Origin: Agromyces mariniharenae | Lineage (GTDB): Bacteria; Actinomycetota; Actinomycetes; Actinomycetales; Microbacteriaceae | Reading direction: 5' to 3' | Assembly: GCF_008122505.1 (NCBI RefSeq) | Contig: NZ_VSSB01000001.1 | Location: 1,472,891-1,536,890 of the forward strand | Length of the DNA stretch: 64,000 nt | Shown: piece after piece, positions 42,453 through 49,821 of the stretch | Position numbering within the stretch: position 1 is the first letter of the stretch | Layout: each line of letters starts with the position of its first letter | Translations under genes and position numbers: made by a program | The notes under the pieces: generated by a model | Databases searched by the model: none | What the model was told of the DNA's origin: nothing | What the model saw: only the letters and a program-made list of their open reading frames with translations

Positions 42453-42499
42453 TTCGGTACAGCGAATGAATCCGACGCATACTGTTCGGTAGAGCCGAA
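42453..42499. promoter_or_regulatory. Two LysR-type sites between putA and its divergent regulator
   Basis: TTCGGTACAGCGAA (42453-42466) and TTCGGTAGAGCCGAA (42485-42499) share the pattern TTCGGTANAG(C)CGAA, with partial symmetry, 32 bp apart. This is the spacing expected of a recognition and an activation site of a LysR regulator. Confidence 0.7.
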
Positions 42500-42525
42500 T
42501 GGTTCATGGATGCCGGGAGGACGCG

Positions 42526-43494
42526 ATGCTCGACGTGCGACGCCTGCGCCTGCTGGTCGAGCTCAGCCGGCGCGGCACGCTGGCCGCGGTCGCCGACGCG
42601 CTGTCGTACAGCCCCTCGTCGGTCTCGCAGCAGCTCAGCCTGCTCGAGCGGGAGGCCGGGGTGCCGCTCCTGGTACAGGTGGGCCGGCGCGTGCAGCTCA
42701 CGCCGCAGGCGCTCGTGCTCGTCGAGCACGGCAAGGCGGTGCTCGACCGGCTCGAGGAGGCGGAAGCCGACGTCGCGCGTTCGCTCACGTCGGTGGGCGG
42801 CACCGTGCGCATCGCGGTGTTCCAGTCGGCCGCGCACGCGGTGATGCCGCAGGCGCTCACGCTGCTCGCGGCCGGACATCCCGACCTGCGCGTCGAGGTC
42901 ACCGAGCGCGAGCCCGAGGCCGGCCTGTTCGAGGTGGCGGCACGCGACTTCGACCTCGTCGTGGCCGAGCAGTATCCGGGACACGCGCGGCCGCGGCATC
43001 CCGAGCTCGATCGCGTGCCGCTCGCCTCGGATGCGATCCGGCTCGCGGTGCCCCCGCATCCGAGGGCCGAGGGGCGCCCGGCGGAGCCGGACGCGTCCCG
43101 GAACCCCGAGCCCGACCTCTCGGCGACCGCCGACCGCCCGTGGGTGATGGAGCCCGCCGGCACCGCATCGCGGGTGTGGGCCGAGCAGCTGTGCCGAGCC
43201 GCGGGATTCGAGCCCGACGTGCGCTTCGAGACCGCCGACCTCATGGCGCACATCCGGCTCATCCGCTCGGGGAACGCCGTGGGACTGCTGCCCGACCTCG
43301 TGTGGGCCGGCGAGCGGCCGAGCGTGCTGCTCGCGCCGCTGCCCGGCGATCCCCACCGCGAGGTGTTCTCCTCGGCCCGCCACGCGGCGGCCGGGCGTCC
43401 CGCCGTGGTCGCCGTGCGCGACGCGCTCGCGCGTGCCGCCGCCCGCACCGGTCCGCCCCGGAATGGGGACGTCGCCGTTGCGGACGACACGTGA
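42526..43494 (+). CDS. LysR family transcriptional regulator, probable controller of putA
   Basis: 322 aa. LysR winged helix at about 1-60 (RLRLLVELSRRGTLAAVADA, LSYSPSSVSQQLSLLEREAG, VPLLVQVGRRVQLTPQ) and a two-lobe effector domain (about 85-310) . GGGAGG precedes ATG 42526. The divergent putA gene and the two sites between make it the likely proline-responsive activator, as PruR-like or LysR regulators do elsewhere. Confidence 0.9.
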   Translation: MLDVRRLRLLVELSRRGTLAAVADALSYSPSSVSQQLSLLEREAGVPLLVQVGRRVQLTPQALVLVEHGKAVLDRLEEAEADVARSLTSVGGTVRIAVFQSAAHAVMPQALTLLAAGHPDLRVEVTEREPEAGLFEVAARDFDLVVAEQYPGHARPRHPELDRVPLASDAIRLAVPPHPRAEGRPAEPDASRNPEPDLSATADRPWVMEPAGTASRVWAEQLCRAAGFEPDVRFETADLMAHIRLIRSGNAVGLLPDLVWAGERPSVLLAPLPGDPHREVFSSARHAAAGRPAVVAVRDALARAAARTGPPRNGDVAVADDT

Positions 43495-43525
43495 CGTCGA
43501 GCCCCTGCGGGTCTACGCTGCGAGC

Positions 43526-43933
43526 ATGGCCAGCAAGCGGAAGATCATCGGGGCCGGCATCGCCGTGCTCGCCGTGCTCACGCTCGCGGGCTGCCTGGGG
43601 GAGCAGGGGTCCGCTCGCGGCGGCTCGGTCGACGCGGCCGGCACATGGGGGGATCCGTCGGAGGACGGGTCGCCGTACCTCGAGCTCGAGGACGACGGCA
43701 GCTTCAGCGGCAGCGACGGGTGCAACAACCTGACGGGTTCGTGGTCGGTCGACGAGGCCGAGCAGGTGCTGTTCGAGAACGTCGCGTCGACCTTGAAGGC
43801 GTGCGAGGACGTCGACGACTGGCTCGCCCACCTCAGCGCCGCGACGGTCGCGGGCGACACCATGACGGTGCTCGGCCAGGACGGCGCCGAGATCGGGCAG
43901 CTCGAGCGCAGCTCGGACACGCCCTCCACCTGA
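43526..43933 (+). CDS. META-domain lipoprotein
   Basis: 135 aa. Signal peptide with lipobox TLAGC (Cys23). The mature part has the META/HslJ-like pattern GTWG...PYLELEDDGSFSGSDGCNNL, GSWSVD and TLKACEDVDDWL. Such small lipoproteins are found in many bacteria, some linked to heat shock, none with a defined role in this lineage. Short stand-alone gene. Confidence 0.85.
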   Translation: MASKRKIIGAGIAVLAVLTLAGCLGEQGSARGGSVDAAGTWGDPSEDGSPYLELEDDGSFSGSDGCNNLTGSWSVDEAEQVLFENVASTLKACEDVDDWLAHLSAATVAGDTMTVLGQDGAEIGQLERSSDTPST

Positions 43934-43986
43934 TCCGGCGGGTGCTCGTCGCGCCTCGAGCGCGCCTCCGAGACGCCCGCGACGAA

Positions 43987-44472
43987 CTAGGCGTGGCCGA
44001 GGCCCGTGCCGCTCTCGTCGAGCTCGGGGTCGTAGCCGATCATCACGTTGCCCGCGGGCTCGACGTCGTGCATCCACGGCGTGTAGCTCACGCCGACGAG
44101 CAGGCCCTCGGGGCTCATCAGGCGCGACGTCGTCTGCCCCCACGGCTCCTCGTGGGCGCCGACGAGGATCTCGTGCCCGCCCGCGCGGAGCTCCTCCACC
44201 GCCTCGCCCACCGCAGCCGGCGAGGCGACGTCGAACTCGATCCACGCCTGCGGCACCGGGCGGTCGGCGGGCCACTCGGTCGTGCCGAAGGTCGCCTCGG
44301 CGGCCTGGCTCAACGGCCAGATGGCGAACGCGTTGACGCCCCCGAGCTCCTCGGTGTGGAAGTAGCCGCCGTCTTCGCTGAACGGGATCCCGAACGCGCC
44401 ACGCCAGAAGTCGGCCGACGACGAGTCGGCGCTGCCGATGGGACCGAAGCCGGCCACGAATGCGATGTCCAT
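43987..44472 (-). CDS. VOC (glyoxalase/bleomycin-resistance) family protein
   Basis: 161 aa. Two beta-alpha-beta repeats: FVAGFGPIGSADSSSADFWR...YFHTEEL and WIEFDVASPAAVGEAVEELRAGGHEIL...WGQTTSRLMSPEGLLVGV. Activity not predictable: metal-binding His/Glu positions are partly present. It starts 56 bp after the WYL regulator stop and is probably in the same operon. Confidence 0.82.
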   Translation of the reverse strand: MDIAFVAGFGPIGSADSSSADFWRGAFGIPFSEDGGYFHTEELGGVNAFAIWPLSQAAEATFGTTEWPADRPVPQAWIEFDVASPAAVGEAVEELRAGGHEILVGAHEEPWGQTTSRLMSPEGLLVGVSYTPWMHDVEPAGNVMIGYDPELDESGTGLGHA

Positions 44473-44528
44473 GCGGCCAGCCAACGCCCAGCCGCCGACA
44501 TCCGCAACACCCGCGCCCGCGTGATCGC

Positions 44529-45527
44529 TCAATCGGATGCCGCGGCCGCCGCGAACCGCCCCGCCTGCTCCTCGAGGAACGCCAGCACCTCCGGCGGCCC
44601 CTCGACGCGGTAGGCCGCGCCGCGCGGCAGCCACATGAGCGCCATCACGAGGTTCTCGACGGCGTCGGCCTCGAGCGGCCAGACGCAGCGGTCGGGTCCG
44701 TCGGCCACGACGTCGCGGCCGTACCAGCCGAGGCGATCGACGAGCTCGGCCCGCGACAGCTCCACCACGACCCTGGCGCGCACGGTGCGGTCGCGGTAGC
44801 GGATGGCGGACTCGACCCGGGCGCGGGCCGCGTCGTCGGTCATCGGCCGCGGCTCGAAGCGCACGCGCGTCTGGAACACGTCGCTGATGCGATCGAGCCG
44901 GAACGTGCGCCAGTCCTCGCGCTGGCGGTCCCAGGCGAGCAGGTACCAGCGCCGGGCGACCGGCACAAGGCGGTACGGCTCGACGACGCGCGAGGTCGAC
45001 TCGCCCGCGGCATCCGTGTAGCTGAAGCGCAGCCGCTCGGAGTCGCGGCAGCCGAGCGCGAGGAGGCCGAGCAGCTCGGTCTCGATCTCGGGCGTCGGGC
45101 GGGTGCCGGCGCCGGCGCGGCCCGGTCCGCGGCCGACCGCGTCCGTCGCGTGCGACTGCAGCGCATCGATGCGGCGGCGCAGGGCGGGCGGCAGCACCTG
45201 CTCGATCTTCGCGAGCGCGCTCAGGGTGGTGTGCTCGGCGCCGCGGAGTCCGGCGGTCGCCTGCGACCGGAGGCCGACGGCGATGGCGACGCCCTCGTCG
45301 TCGGTGAGCAGCAGCGGCGGGAGCCCGGTGCCGGCCTCGAGCCGGTACCCGCCGGCGCTGCCGCGCATCGACTCGATGCCGTACCCGAGCTCGCGCAGGC
45401 GCTCGACGTCACGACGAAGCGTCCGCTCCGAGACGCCGAGGCGATCGACGAGCTCGCGAGCCGACCAGTGCCGGTGGCTCTGCAGCAGCGAGAGGAGTTC
45501 GAGGGTCCTCGAGGTGGTGGCGGCCAT
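44529..45527 (-). CDS. WYL-domain transcriptional regulator
   Basis: 332 aa. DeoR/YafY-type helix-turn-helix at about 8-60 (ELLSLLQSHRHWSARELVDR, LGVSERTLRRDVERLRELGY) and WYL domain (about 145-215) with RRWYLLAWDRQREDWRTFRLDRI. Divergent from the ABC exporter genes; a GGTCAGGAAGTGACC palindrome lies between. Probable repressor of the exporter and of itself. Confidence 0.9.
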   Translation of the reverse strand: MAATTSRTLELLSLLQSHRHWSARELVDRLGVSERTLRRDVERLRELGYGIESMRGSAGGYRLEAGTGLPPLLLTDDEGVAIAVGLRSQATAGLRGAEHTTLSALAKIEQVLPPALRRRIDALQSHATDAVGRGPGRAGAGTRPTPEIETELLGLLALGCRDSERLRFSYTDAAGESTSRVVEPYRLVPVARRWYLLAWDRQREDWRTFRLDRISDVFQTRVRFEPRPMTDDAARARVESAIRYRDRTVRARVVVELSRAELVDRLGWYGRDVVADGPDRCVWPLEADAVENLVMALMWLPRGAAYRVEGPPEVLAFLEEQAGRFAAAAASD

Positions 45528-45549
45528 GCTCCGAGTATCTCGCGAATCA

Positions 45550-45564
45550 GGTCAGGAAGTGACC
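45550..45564. promoter_or_regulatory. Operator-like palindrome between WYL regulator and ABC exporter
   Basis: GGTCAGGAAGTGACC, arms GGTCA/TGACC with a 5-bp centre, lying 22 bp from the regulator start and 23 bp from the ATPase start. Resembles sites used by YafY-type regulators. Confidence 0.65.
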
Positions 45565-45587
45565 GGATGCCTCGGAAGACTGGCGTC

Positions 45588-46565
45588 ATGACCGAACGAA
45601 CCAACCAGATGATCACCGCCCGAGGCCTCACGAAGACGTTCCGCTCCAAGGGGCAGGTCGTCGAGGCCGTCCGAGCCGTCGACCTCGACGTGGCCGACGG
45701 CGAGCTCGTCGCCTTCCTCGGCCCGAACGGCGCCGGCAAGTCGACGACCCTCCGCATGCTGACCACGCTGCTCCCGCCGACGGCGGGCGAGGCGAAGGTG
45801 GCCGGCTGCGACATCCGCCACGACCCCGCCGGGGTGCGACGCCGCATCGGGTACGTCGGCCAGGGCAGCTCGGGCGGCCACACCCAGCGGGTGCGCGACG
45901 AGCTGCACGCGCAGGGCGCGTTCTATGGCCTCGCTCGTCGCGAGACGCGCGCCAGGGCCGCCGAGCTCATCGAGTCGCTCGAGCTCGGGCAGGTCGCGAA
46001 CCGGCAGGTGCAGTCGCTCTCGGGCGGCCAGAAGCGCCGGCTCGACATCGCGCTCGGCCTGATCCACCGGCCCGAGCTGCTGTTCCTCGACGAGCCGTCG
46101 ACGGGCCTCGACCCGCACAGCCGCGCCAACCTCTGGGAGCACATCGTCGACCTGCGGCGCAGCACCGGCACCACGATCTTCCTCACCACCCACTACCTCG
46201 ACGAGGCCGACCAGCTCGCCGAGCGGGTCATGGTGATGGACCACGGCGCGGTCATCGCCGACGACACGGCATGGTCGCTCAAGGAGTCGCTCGCCGGCGC
46301 CCGCGTGACCCTCGCCTTCGACTCGGCGACGGATGCCGCGGCCGCCGCGGCCCGCATCGGCGGGTCGGTCGACGGCGCCGTCGTCACCCTCACCGCGCCG
46401 GGCGGCGACCGCGCCCTCCCCCGCTGGATCCGCGAGCTCGGCGACGCCGGACTCGACGTCGTGGCGGCGACCCACCGCCAGCCCACGCTCGACGACGTCT
46501 TCCTGGCGCTCACCGGCCGCAGCCTCCGCGAGGAGGCCGCCGCGCCCGAGCCCGCCGCCGCGTGA
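45588..46565 (+). CDS. ABC exporter ATP-binding protein, DrrA-like
   Basis: 325 aa. Walker A GPNGAGKST (about 46), signature LSGGQKRRLDIA (about 144), Walker B LLFLDEPSTGLDP (about 165), H-loop TTHYLDEA (about 203), and a C-terminal extension of the daunorubicin-resistance type (about 235-325). Works with the permease encoded downstream to export a lipophilic compound. 60 bp from the divergent WYL regulator. Confidence 0.93.
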   Translation: MTERTNQMITARGLTKTFRSKGQVVEAVRAVDLDVADGELVAFLGPNGAGKSTTLRMLTTLLPPTAGEAKVAGCDIRHDPAGVRRRIGYVGQGSSGGHTQRVRDELHAQGAFYGLARRETRARAAELIESLELGQVANRQVQSLSGGQKRRLDIALGLIHRPELLFLDEPSTGLDPHSRANLWEHIVDLRRSTGTTIFLTTHYLDEADQLAERVMVMDHGAVIADDTAWSLKESLAGARVTLAFDSATDAAAAAARIGGSVDGAVVTLTAPGGDRALPRWIRELGDAGLDVVAATHRQPTLDDVFLALTGRSLREEAAAPEPAAA

Positions 46566-46570
46566 CCATT

Positions 46571-46684
46571 CCCGGTGGTCGAGTAGGCAGCGAAGCAGCC
46601 GTATCGAGACCCCACCACCGCATGACTGAGCACAACCGGGTCTCGATACGCGTCCGGCTCCGCCGGGCGCTACTCGACCACCGG
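46571..46684. repeat. REP-like dispersed inverted repeat, copy C
   Basis: Full element of about 114 bp: CCGGTGGTCGAGTAGGC...GTATCGAGACCCC on the left, GGGTCTCGATACGCG...GGCGCTACTCGACCACCGG on the right. It fills most of the 144-bp gap between the ATPase and permease genes of the exporter. Confidence 0.85.
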
Positions 46685-46709
46685 ACCCACCGAATCAAAG
46701 GAGACCCTC

Positions 46710-47528
46710 ATGAACACCATCAGCCCCGCCGCCGAGCCCGCCGCGATCGAGCGGCCCGCGGCATCCGCCCGCCCCACCGGCTTCGTGCGCGACACCGCGA
46801 CCGTCTTCGCGCGCGAGTCACGCCCGCTCGTGCGCGACCCGTTCAGCGTGATCTTCTCGCTCGTGCAGCCGCTCGTCTTCCTCGGCCTGTTCGGGCCGCT
46901 GCTCGTCGGCGCGGCGGGCGGCGACGTCGCCGGAACGCTGCAGTGGTTCGTCCCGGGCATCCTCGTGATGGTCGCGCTGTTCGGCACCGCGTCGACGGGC
47001 GCGAACCTCCTCTTCGAGATGCAGACGGGATCGCACGAGCGCACGCTCGTCGCCCCGCTCTCGCGCAGCGCGCTGCTGGTCGGCCGCGCACTCAAGGAGG
47101 TCGTGCCGCTCGTCATCCAGGGCACGATCGTGGTGCTCGTGGCCGTGCCGTTCGGGTTCCGGCTCGACGTGCCGGGGCTCATCGTCGGCCTCGTGCTGCT
47201 CGCCGTGTTCGGCATCGGATTCGGCGCCCTGAGTTACACCCTCGCGCTGGCCTGCCGCAACCGCGACTGGATGTTCTGGATGGTGCACCAGACGCTGCTG
47301 TTCCCGCTCATGATCCTGTCGGGCATGCTGCTGCCCCTCGAGGACGGCCCCGACTGGATGAAGGTCGCCGCCGCGGTCAACCCGCTGAGCTACCTGGTCG
47401 CGGCCGAGCGGGCCCTGCTCGCCGGCGACCTCGGCAGCCCGGCGGTCATCGGCGGCGCCATCGCCGCGGTCGCGACCTGCGCGATCGGCGTGTTCGTCGG
47501 CGTGCGCGCCATGCGCCGCGCGAACTGA
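46710..47528 (+). CDS. ABC-2 type permease, DrrB-like
   Basis: 272 aa with about six transmembrane helices (FSVIFSLVQPLVFLGLFGPL, MVALFGTASTGANLLFEMQT, LIVGLVLLAVFGIGFGALSY, MILSGMLLPLEDGPDWMKVA, VIGGAIAAVATCAIGVFVGV). The segment NPLSYLVAAERALLAGD is the ABC-2 signature near the C-terminus. Membrane partner of the preceding ATPase. Its 5' end is preceded by AAAGGAGA, a strong ribosome-binding site. Confidence 0.92.
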   Translation: MNTISPAAEPAAIERPAASARPTGFVRDTATVFARESRPLVRDPFSVIFSLVQPLVFLGLFGPLLVGAAGGDVAGTLQWFVPGILVMVALFGTASTGANLLFEMQTGSHERTLVAPLSRSALLVGRALKEVVPLVIQGTIVVLVAVPFGFRLDVPGLIVGLVLLAVFGIGFGALSYTLALACRNRDWMFWMVHQTLLFPLMILSGMLLPLEDGPDWMKVAAAVNPLSYLVAAERALLAGDLGSPAVIGGAIAAVATCAIGVFVGVRAMRRAN

Positions 47529-47541
47529 GGCACGGCAACGG

Positions 47542-47585
47542 CGGATGCCGCGACCCACCGCACGAGGCGGGGGCCGCGGCATCCG
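47542..47585. terminator. Hairpin from opposed GGCATCC motifs between convergent genes
   Basis: CGGATGCCGCG (47542-47552) pairs perfectly with CGCGGCATCCG (47575-47585), 22-nt loop. It lies 13 bp after the exporter permease stop and 12 bp after the convergent secreted protein's stop, so it can serve both. Confidence 0.65.
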
Positions 47586-47597
47586 TCGTCACCTGCG

Positions 47598-49604
47598 CTA
47601 CGGCGTCGGGTAGCTCACCACCGGCGACGTGCCGAAGCCGCCGACGACCGGCGCGCCGGTGTCGTTGATGGTGTGCTCGATGCCGCCCGAGCCGCTGAGG
47701 AACACCGAGATGAGCGACTCGAACCGGATGCCCGGGCCGACCGGGGTCTGGATACCGCTCTCGGCGCGGATGTCCTGGCCCTGGTTGAAGTACGAGTACA
47801 CGCCCATGCCCGTCGCGTGGTGCTCGGCGACGTCGTCGGCCACGCGGTAGGACGCGTAGCCGAGGCGGTCGCCGTCCATCCACTCGGCCTGGCTCGGCAC
47901 CTCGTAGGGGATCTCGGACTGGTAGAACACGGTGCGGCCGCGCTCGCCCTTCCAGATCACCTGGTTCCGCTGGTAGTGCTCGACGAACAGGCCCGTCGCG
48001 GTGACGTCGTCGCCGTTCACGATGACGCCGTGCGCGCCCGTCGAACCCGTCCACGTGCCGCTGCCGTCGAGGCCGTGGTCGCCGCGCCAGGCCCAGATGT
48101 GGTCGAGCAGCACGTCGTCGCTGTTCACCTCGATGGAGGTCACGGCGTCGCCGGCCCACGGTCCGCCGACGCGGATGAAGAGGTCGGAGAGCGTGGTCGG
48201 GTCGGACGGGTCGGACACCGCAGCATCCGTCGGCCCGACCTGCACCAGGACGTCGGACTCGACGAGCCCGGCGTCGACCGTGATGCCCGCGATCTTCACG
48301 CCCGACACGTCGTCGACGACCAGCGCCGCGTTGCCCTTCGTGGGCGTGAGCGAGGCGTAGCCCATGCCGAGCACGACCGTGCCGGCGCGCTTGACGTTGA
48401 TGGGCTTGTCGAGGCGGTAGACGCCCGGCGTGAGCAGCACGTGCTGCTTCTTCGAGATCGCCCGGTTGATCGACGTCGCCGTGTCGCGGTCGGCGTGGGC
48501 GATGTAGAAGTCTCCGATCGGGATGGAGGTTCCGACCGAGGCATCCGTCGACCAGTCGACGCCCGCGCTGTCGGTGCGGGCGTTCGGCACGAACACCTTG
48601 TAGGCGTCGCCGTCGAGGTAGAGGAACGGCGCCGGGCGGCTGACCGGCGTGGTGTCGAGCGTGGTCTTGTTGCCCACCGTGCCGTCCGCCTTCGGGCCGA
48701 AGTCCGTCGCCGGAGCGCCCTCGACGCCCGAGAACACCATGTTCCAGACGCCGCCGTTCCACGAGCCGACGCTCGAGTCGCGCGTGTACCACTGCTGCTG
48801 CGAGCCCGAGACGACCTCGCCGTCGATCACCGAGTCGGCGAGGTAGCCGCCCGACGAGTAGCCGCCGAAGCGGGGCATGAGCGTGAGGTTCCCCTGCACG
48901 TGCACGCGGCGCATCGGCGCCGCCTGCGACACGGCCCACCGCAGCTGGCCGGGGTCGGCCACGCCCTCGGGGAGCATGATGCCGCCCGGGTTCTCGGGCG
49001 TCGGGAAGCAGACGCCGTAGACGCCGGTGTCGCCCTCGACGGGCCGCTGGATCGGGTTGATCGACACGTTCGACAGCGAGCGCCAGAAGTTCGTGAGCGC
49101 GGTGTCGGCCTCGCCGCCGCCGTCCCACGGGCAGGAGGTCGCGGGCGGGCGTCCCTCGGCGTGGATCGCGCCGTTGATCACCACGTCGTCGGGCGACGCG
49201 CCCAGGCCCGAGACCTGCGTGTAGTAGCCGACCTGCCCGTTCACGATGTCGGGCGCGGTGGCCGGGTCGGCCGCACCCTCGGCGCTGCCGTAGACGCCGG
49301 GCTTGAACAGCACGGCGTGGCGGTTCTGGCTGAACTCGGGCTCGTTGTCGATCGCCGCGAAGATCGCGTTGATCTCCTCGGTCGGCATCGACGGGTCGAG
49401 CACCACGACGTTGGGCCCGAAGTCGGGCTCGTCGGCGGCGACGGCGGGTGTCGCGGTGATGGCGGCTCCTCCGAGGGCGAGTGCAGCGATGGCGGCGCCG
49501 GCGCCGAGGCGTCGGCGGCCGGGGTGTGCGGGTCGGGCGGGCCGAGCCGCGCTGCGGCCCTCTGGTCGGGCGGGCGGATGCTGCGCCCTGGTGCGGTGGG
49601 TCAC
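47598..49604 (-). CDS. Secreted parallel beta-helix protein (GH55-like; often labelled adenylyl cyclase)
   Basis: 668 aa. Long signal peptide with a twin-Arg-like RRRLGAGAAIAALALGG stretch and cleavage near AVAADEP. The mature protein has two blocks of beta-helix coils: YYTQVSGLGASPDDVVINGA, FFVEHYQRNQVIWKG-type, HVLLTPGVYRLDKPINVKRA, HIWAWRGDHGLDGSGTW. Homologues in actinobacteria carry the label adenylyl cyclase without any cyclase motif. The shape fits GH55-like beta-1,3-glucanases or related carbohydrate-active proteins; catalytic residues were not identified. Confidence 0.75.
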   Translation of the reverse strand: MTHRTRAQHPPARPEGRSAARPARPAHPGRRRLGAGAAIAALALGGAAITATPAVAADEPDFGPNVVVLDPSMPTEEINAIFAAIDNEPEFSQNRHAVLFKPGVYGSAEGAADPATAPDIVNGQVGYYTQVSGLGASPDDVVINGAIHAEGRPPATSCPWDGGGEADTALTNFWRSLSNVSINPIQRPVEGDTGVYGVCFPTPENPGGIMLPEGVADPGQLRWAVSQAAPMRRVHVQGNLTLMPRFGGYSSGGYLADSVIDGEVVSGSQQQWYTRDSSVGSWNGGVWNMVFSGVEGAPATDFGPKADGTVGNKTTLDTTPVSRPAPFLYLDGDAYKVFVPNARTDSAGVDWSTDASVGTSIPIGDFYIAHADRDTATSINRAISKKQHVLLTPGVYRLDKPINVKRAGTVVLGMGYASLTPTKGNAALVVDDVSGVKIAGITVDAGLVESDVLVQVGPTDAAVSDPSDPTTLSDLFIRVGGPWAGDAVTSIEVNSDDVLLDHIWAWRGDHGLDGSGTWTGSTGAHGVIVNGDDVTATGLFVEHYQRNQVIWKGERGRTVFYQSEIPYEVPSQAEWMDGDRLGYASYRVADDVAEHHATGMGVYSYFNQGQDIRAESGIQTPVGPGIRFESLISVFLSGSGGIEHTINDTGAPVVGGFGTSPVVSYPTP

Positions 49605-49719
49605 GGGTTCTCCTTCGAACGTGGCCGGCCGGGGCGCATCACGCCTCCGGCCGGTGACCGGATCAGTGCGGATGGTGCACGCCCCACGCCGTCATCGGCG
49701 TGGTCGCGAGCGCCAGCTT

Positions 49720-49746
49720 AGCGAACGCTTACTTACATGTCAGTAA
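49720..49746. promoter_or_regulatory. Palindromic operator-like region upstream of the secreted protein
   Basis: AGCGAACGCT-like (near 49720-49729) followed by TTACTTACATGTCAGTAA (49729-49746), an 18-bp palindrome with two mismatched positions (one symmetric pair). Unusually A/T-rich for this window. Probably regulates the divergent secreted protein or flavoprotein gene. Confidence 0.55.
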
Positions 49747-49821
49747 CTTTCTTGCGATCGGTCGGATGCCGCGGGCGGGCGCCCGTCCGGATGGCACCCG
49801 CCCATCACGTACGCTCGTGTG

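Noticed and set aside
38728..42492. Very long open frames on both strands across putA, including one of over 1200 codons forward
   Set aside because: GC-rich shadow frames with Arg/Val/Glu-rich low-complexity translations; reverse-strand PutA is an unambiguous homologue.
47598..49604. Adenylyl cyclase
   Set aside because: A label carried by homologues, but the sequence is a signal-peptide beta-helix protein without cyclase residues.
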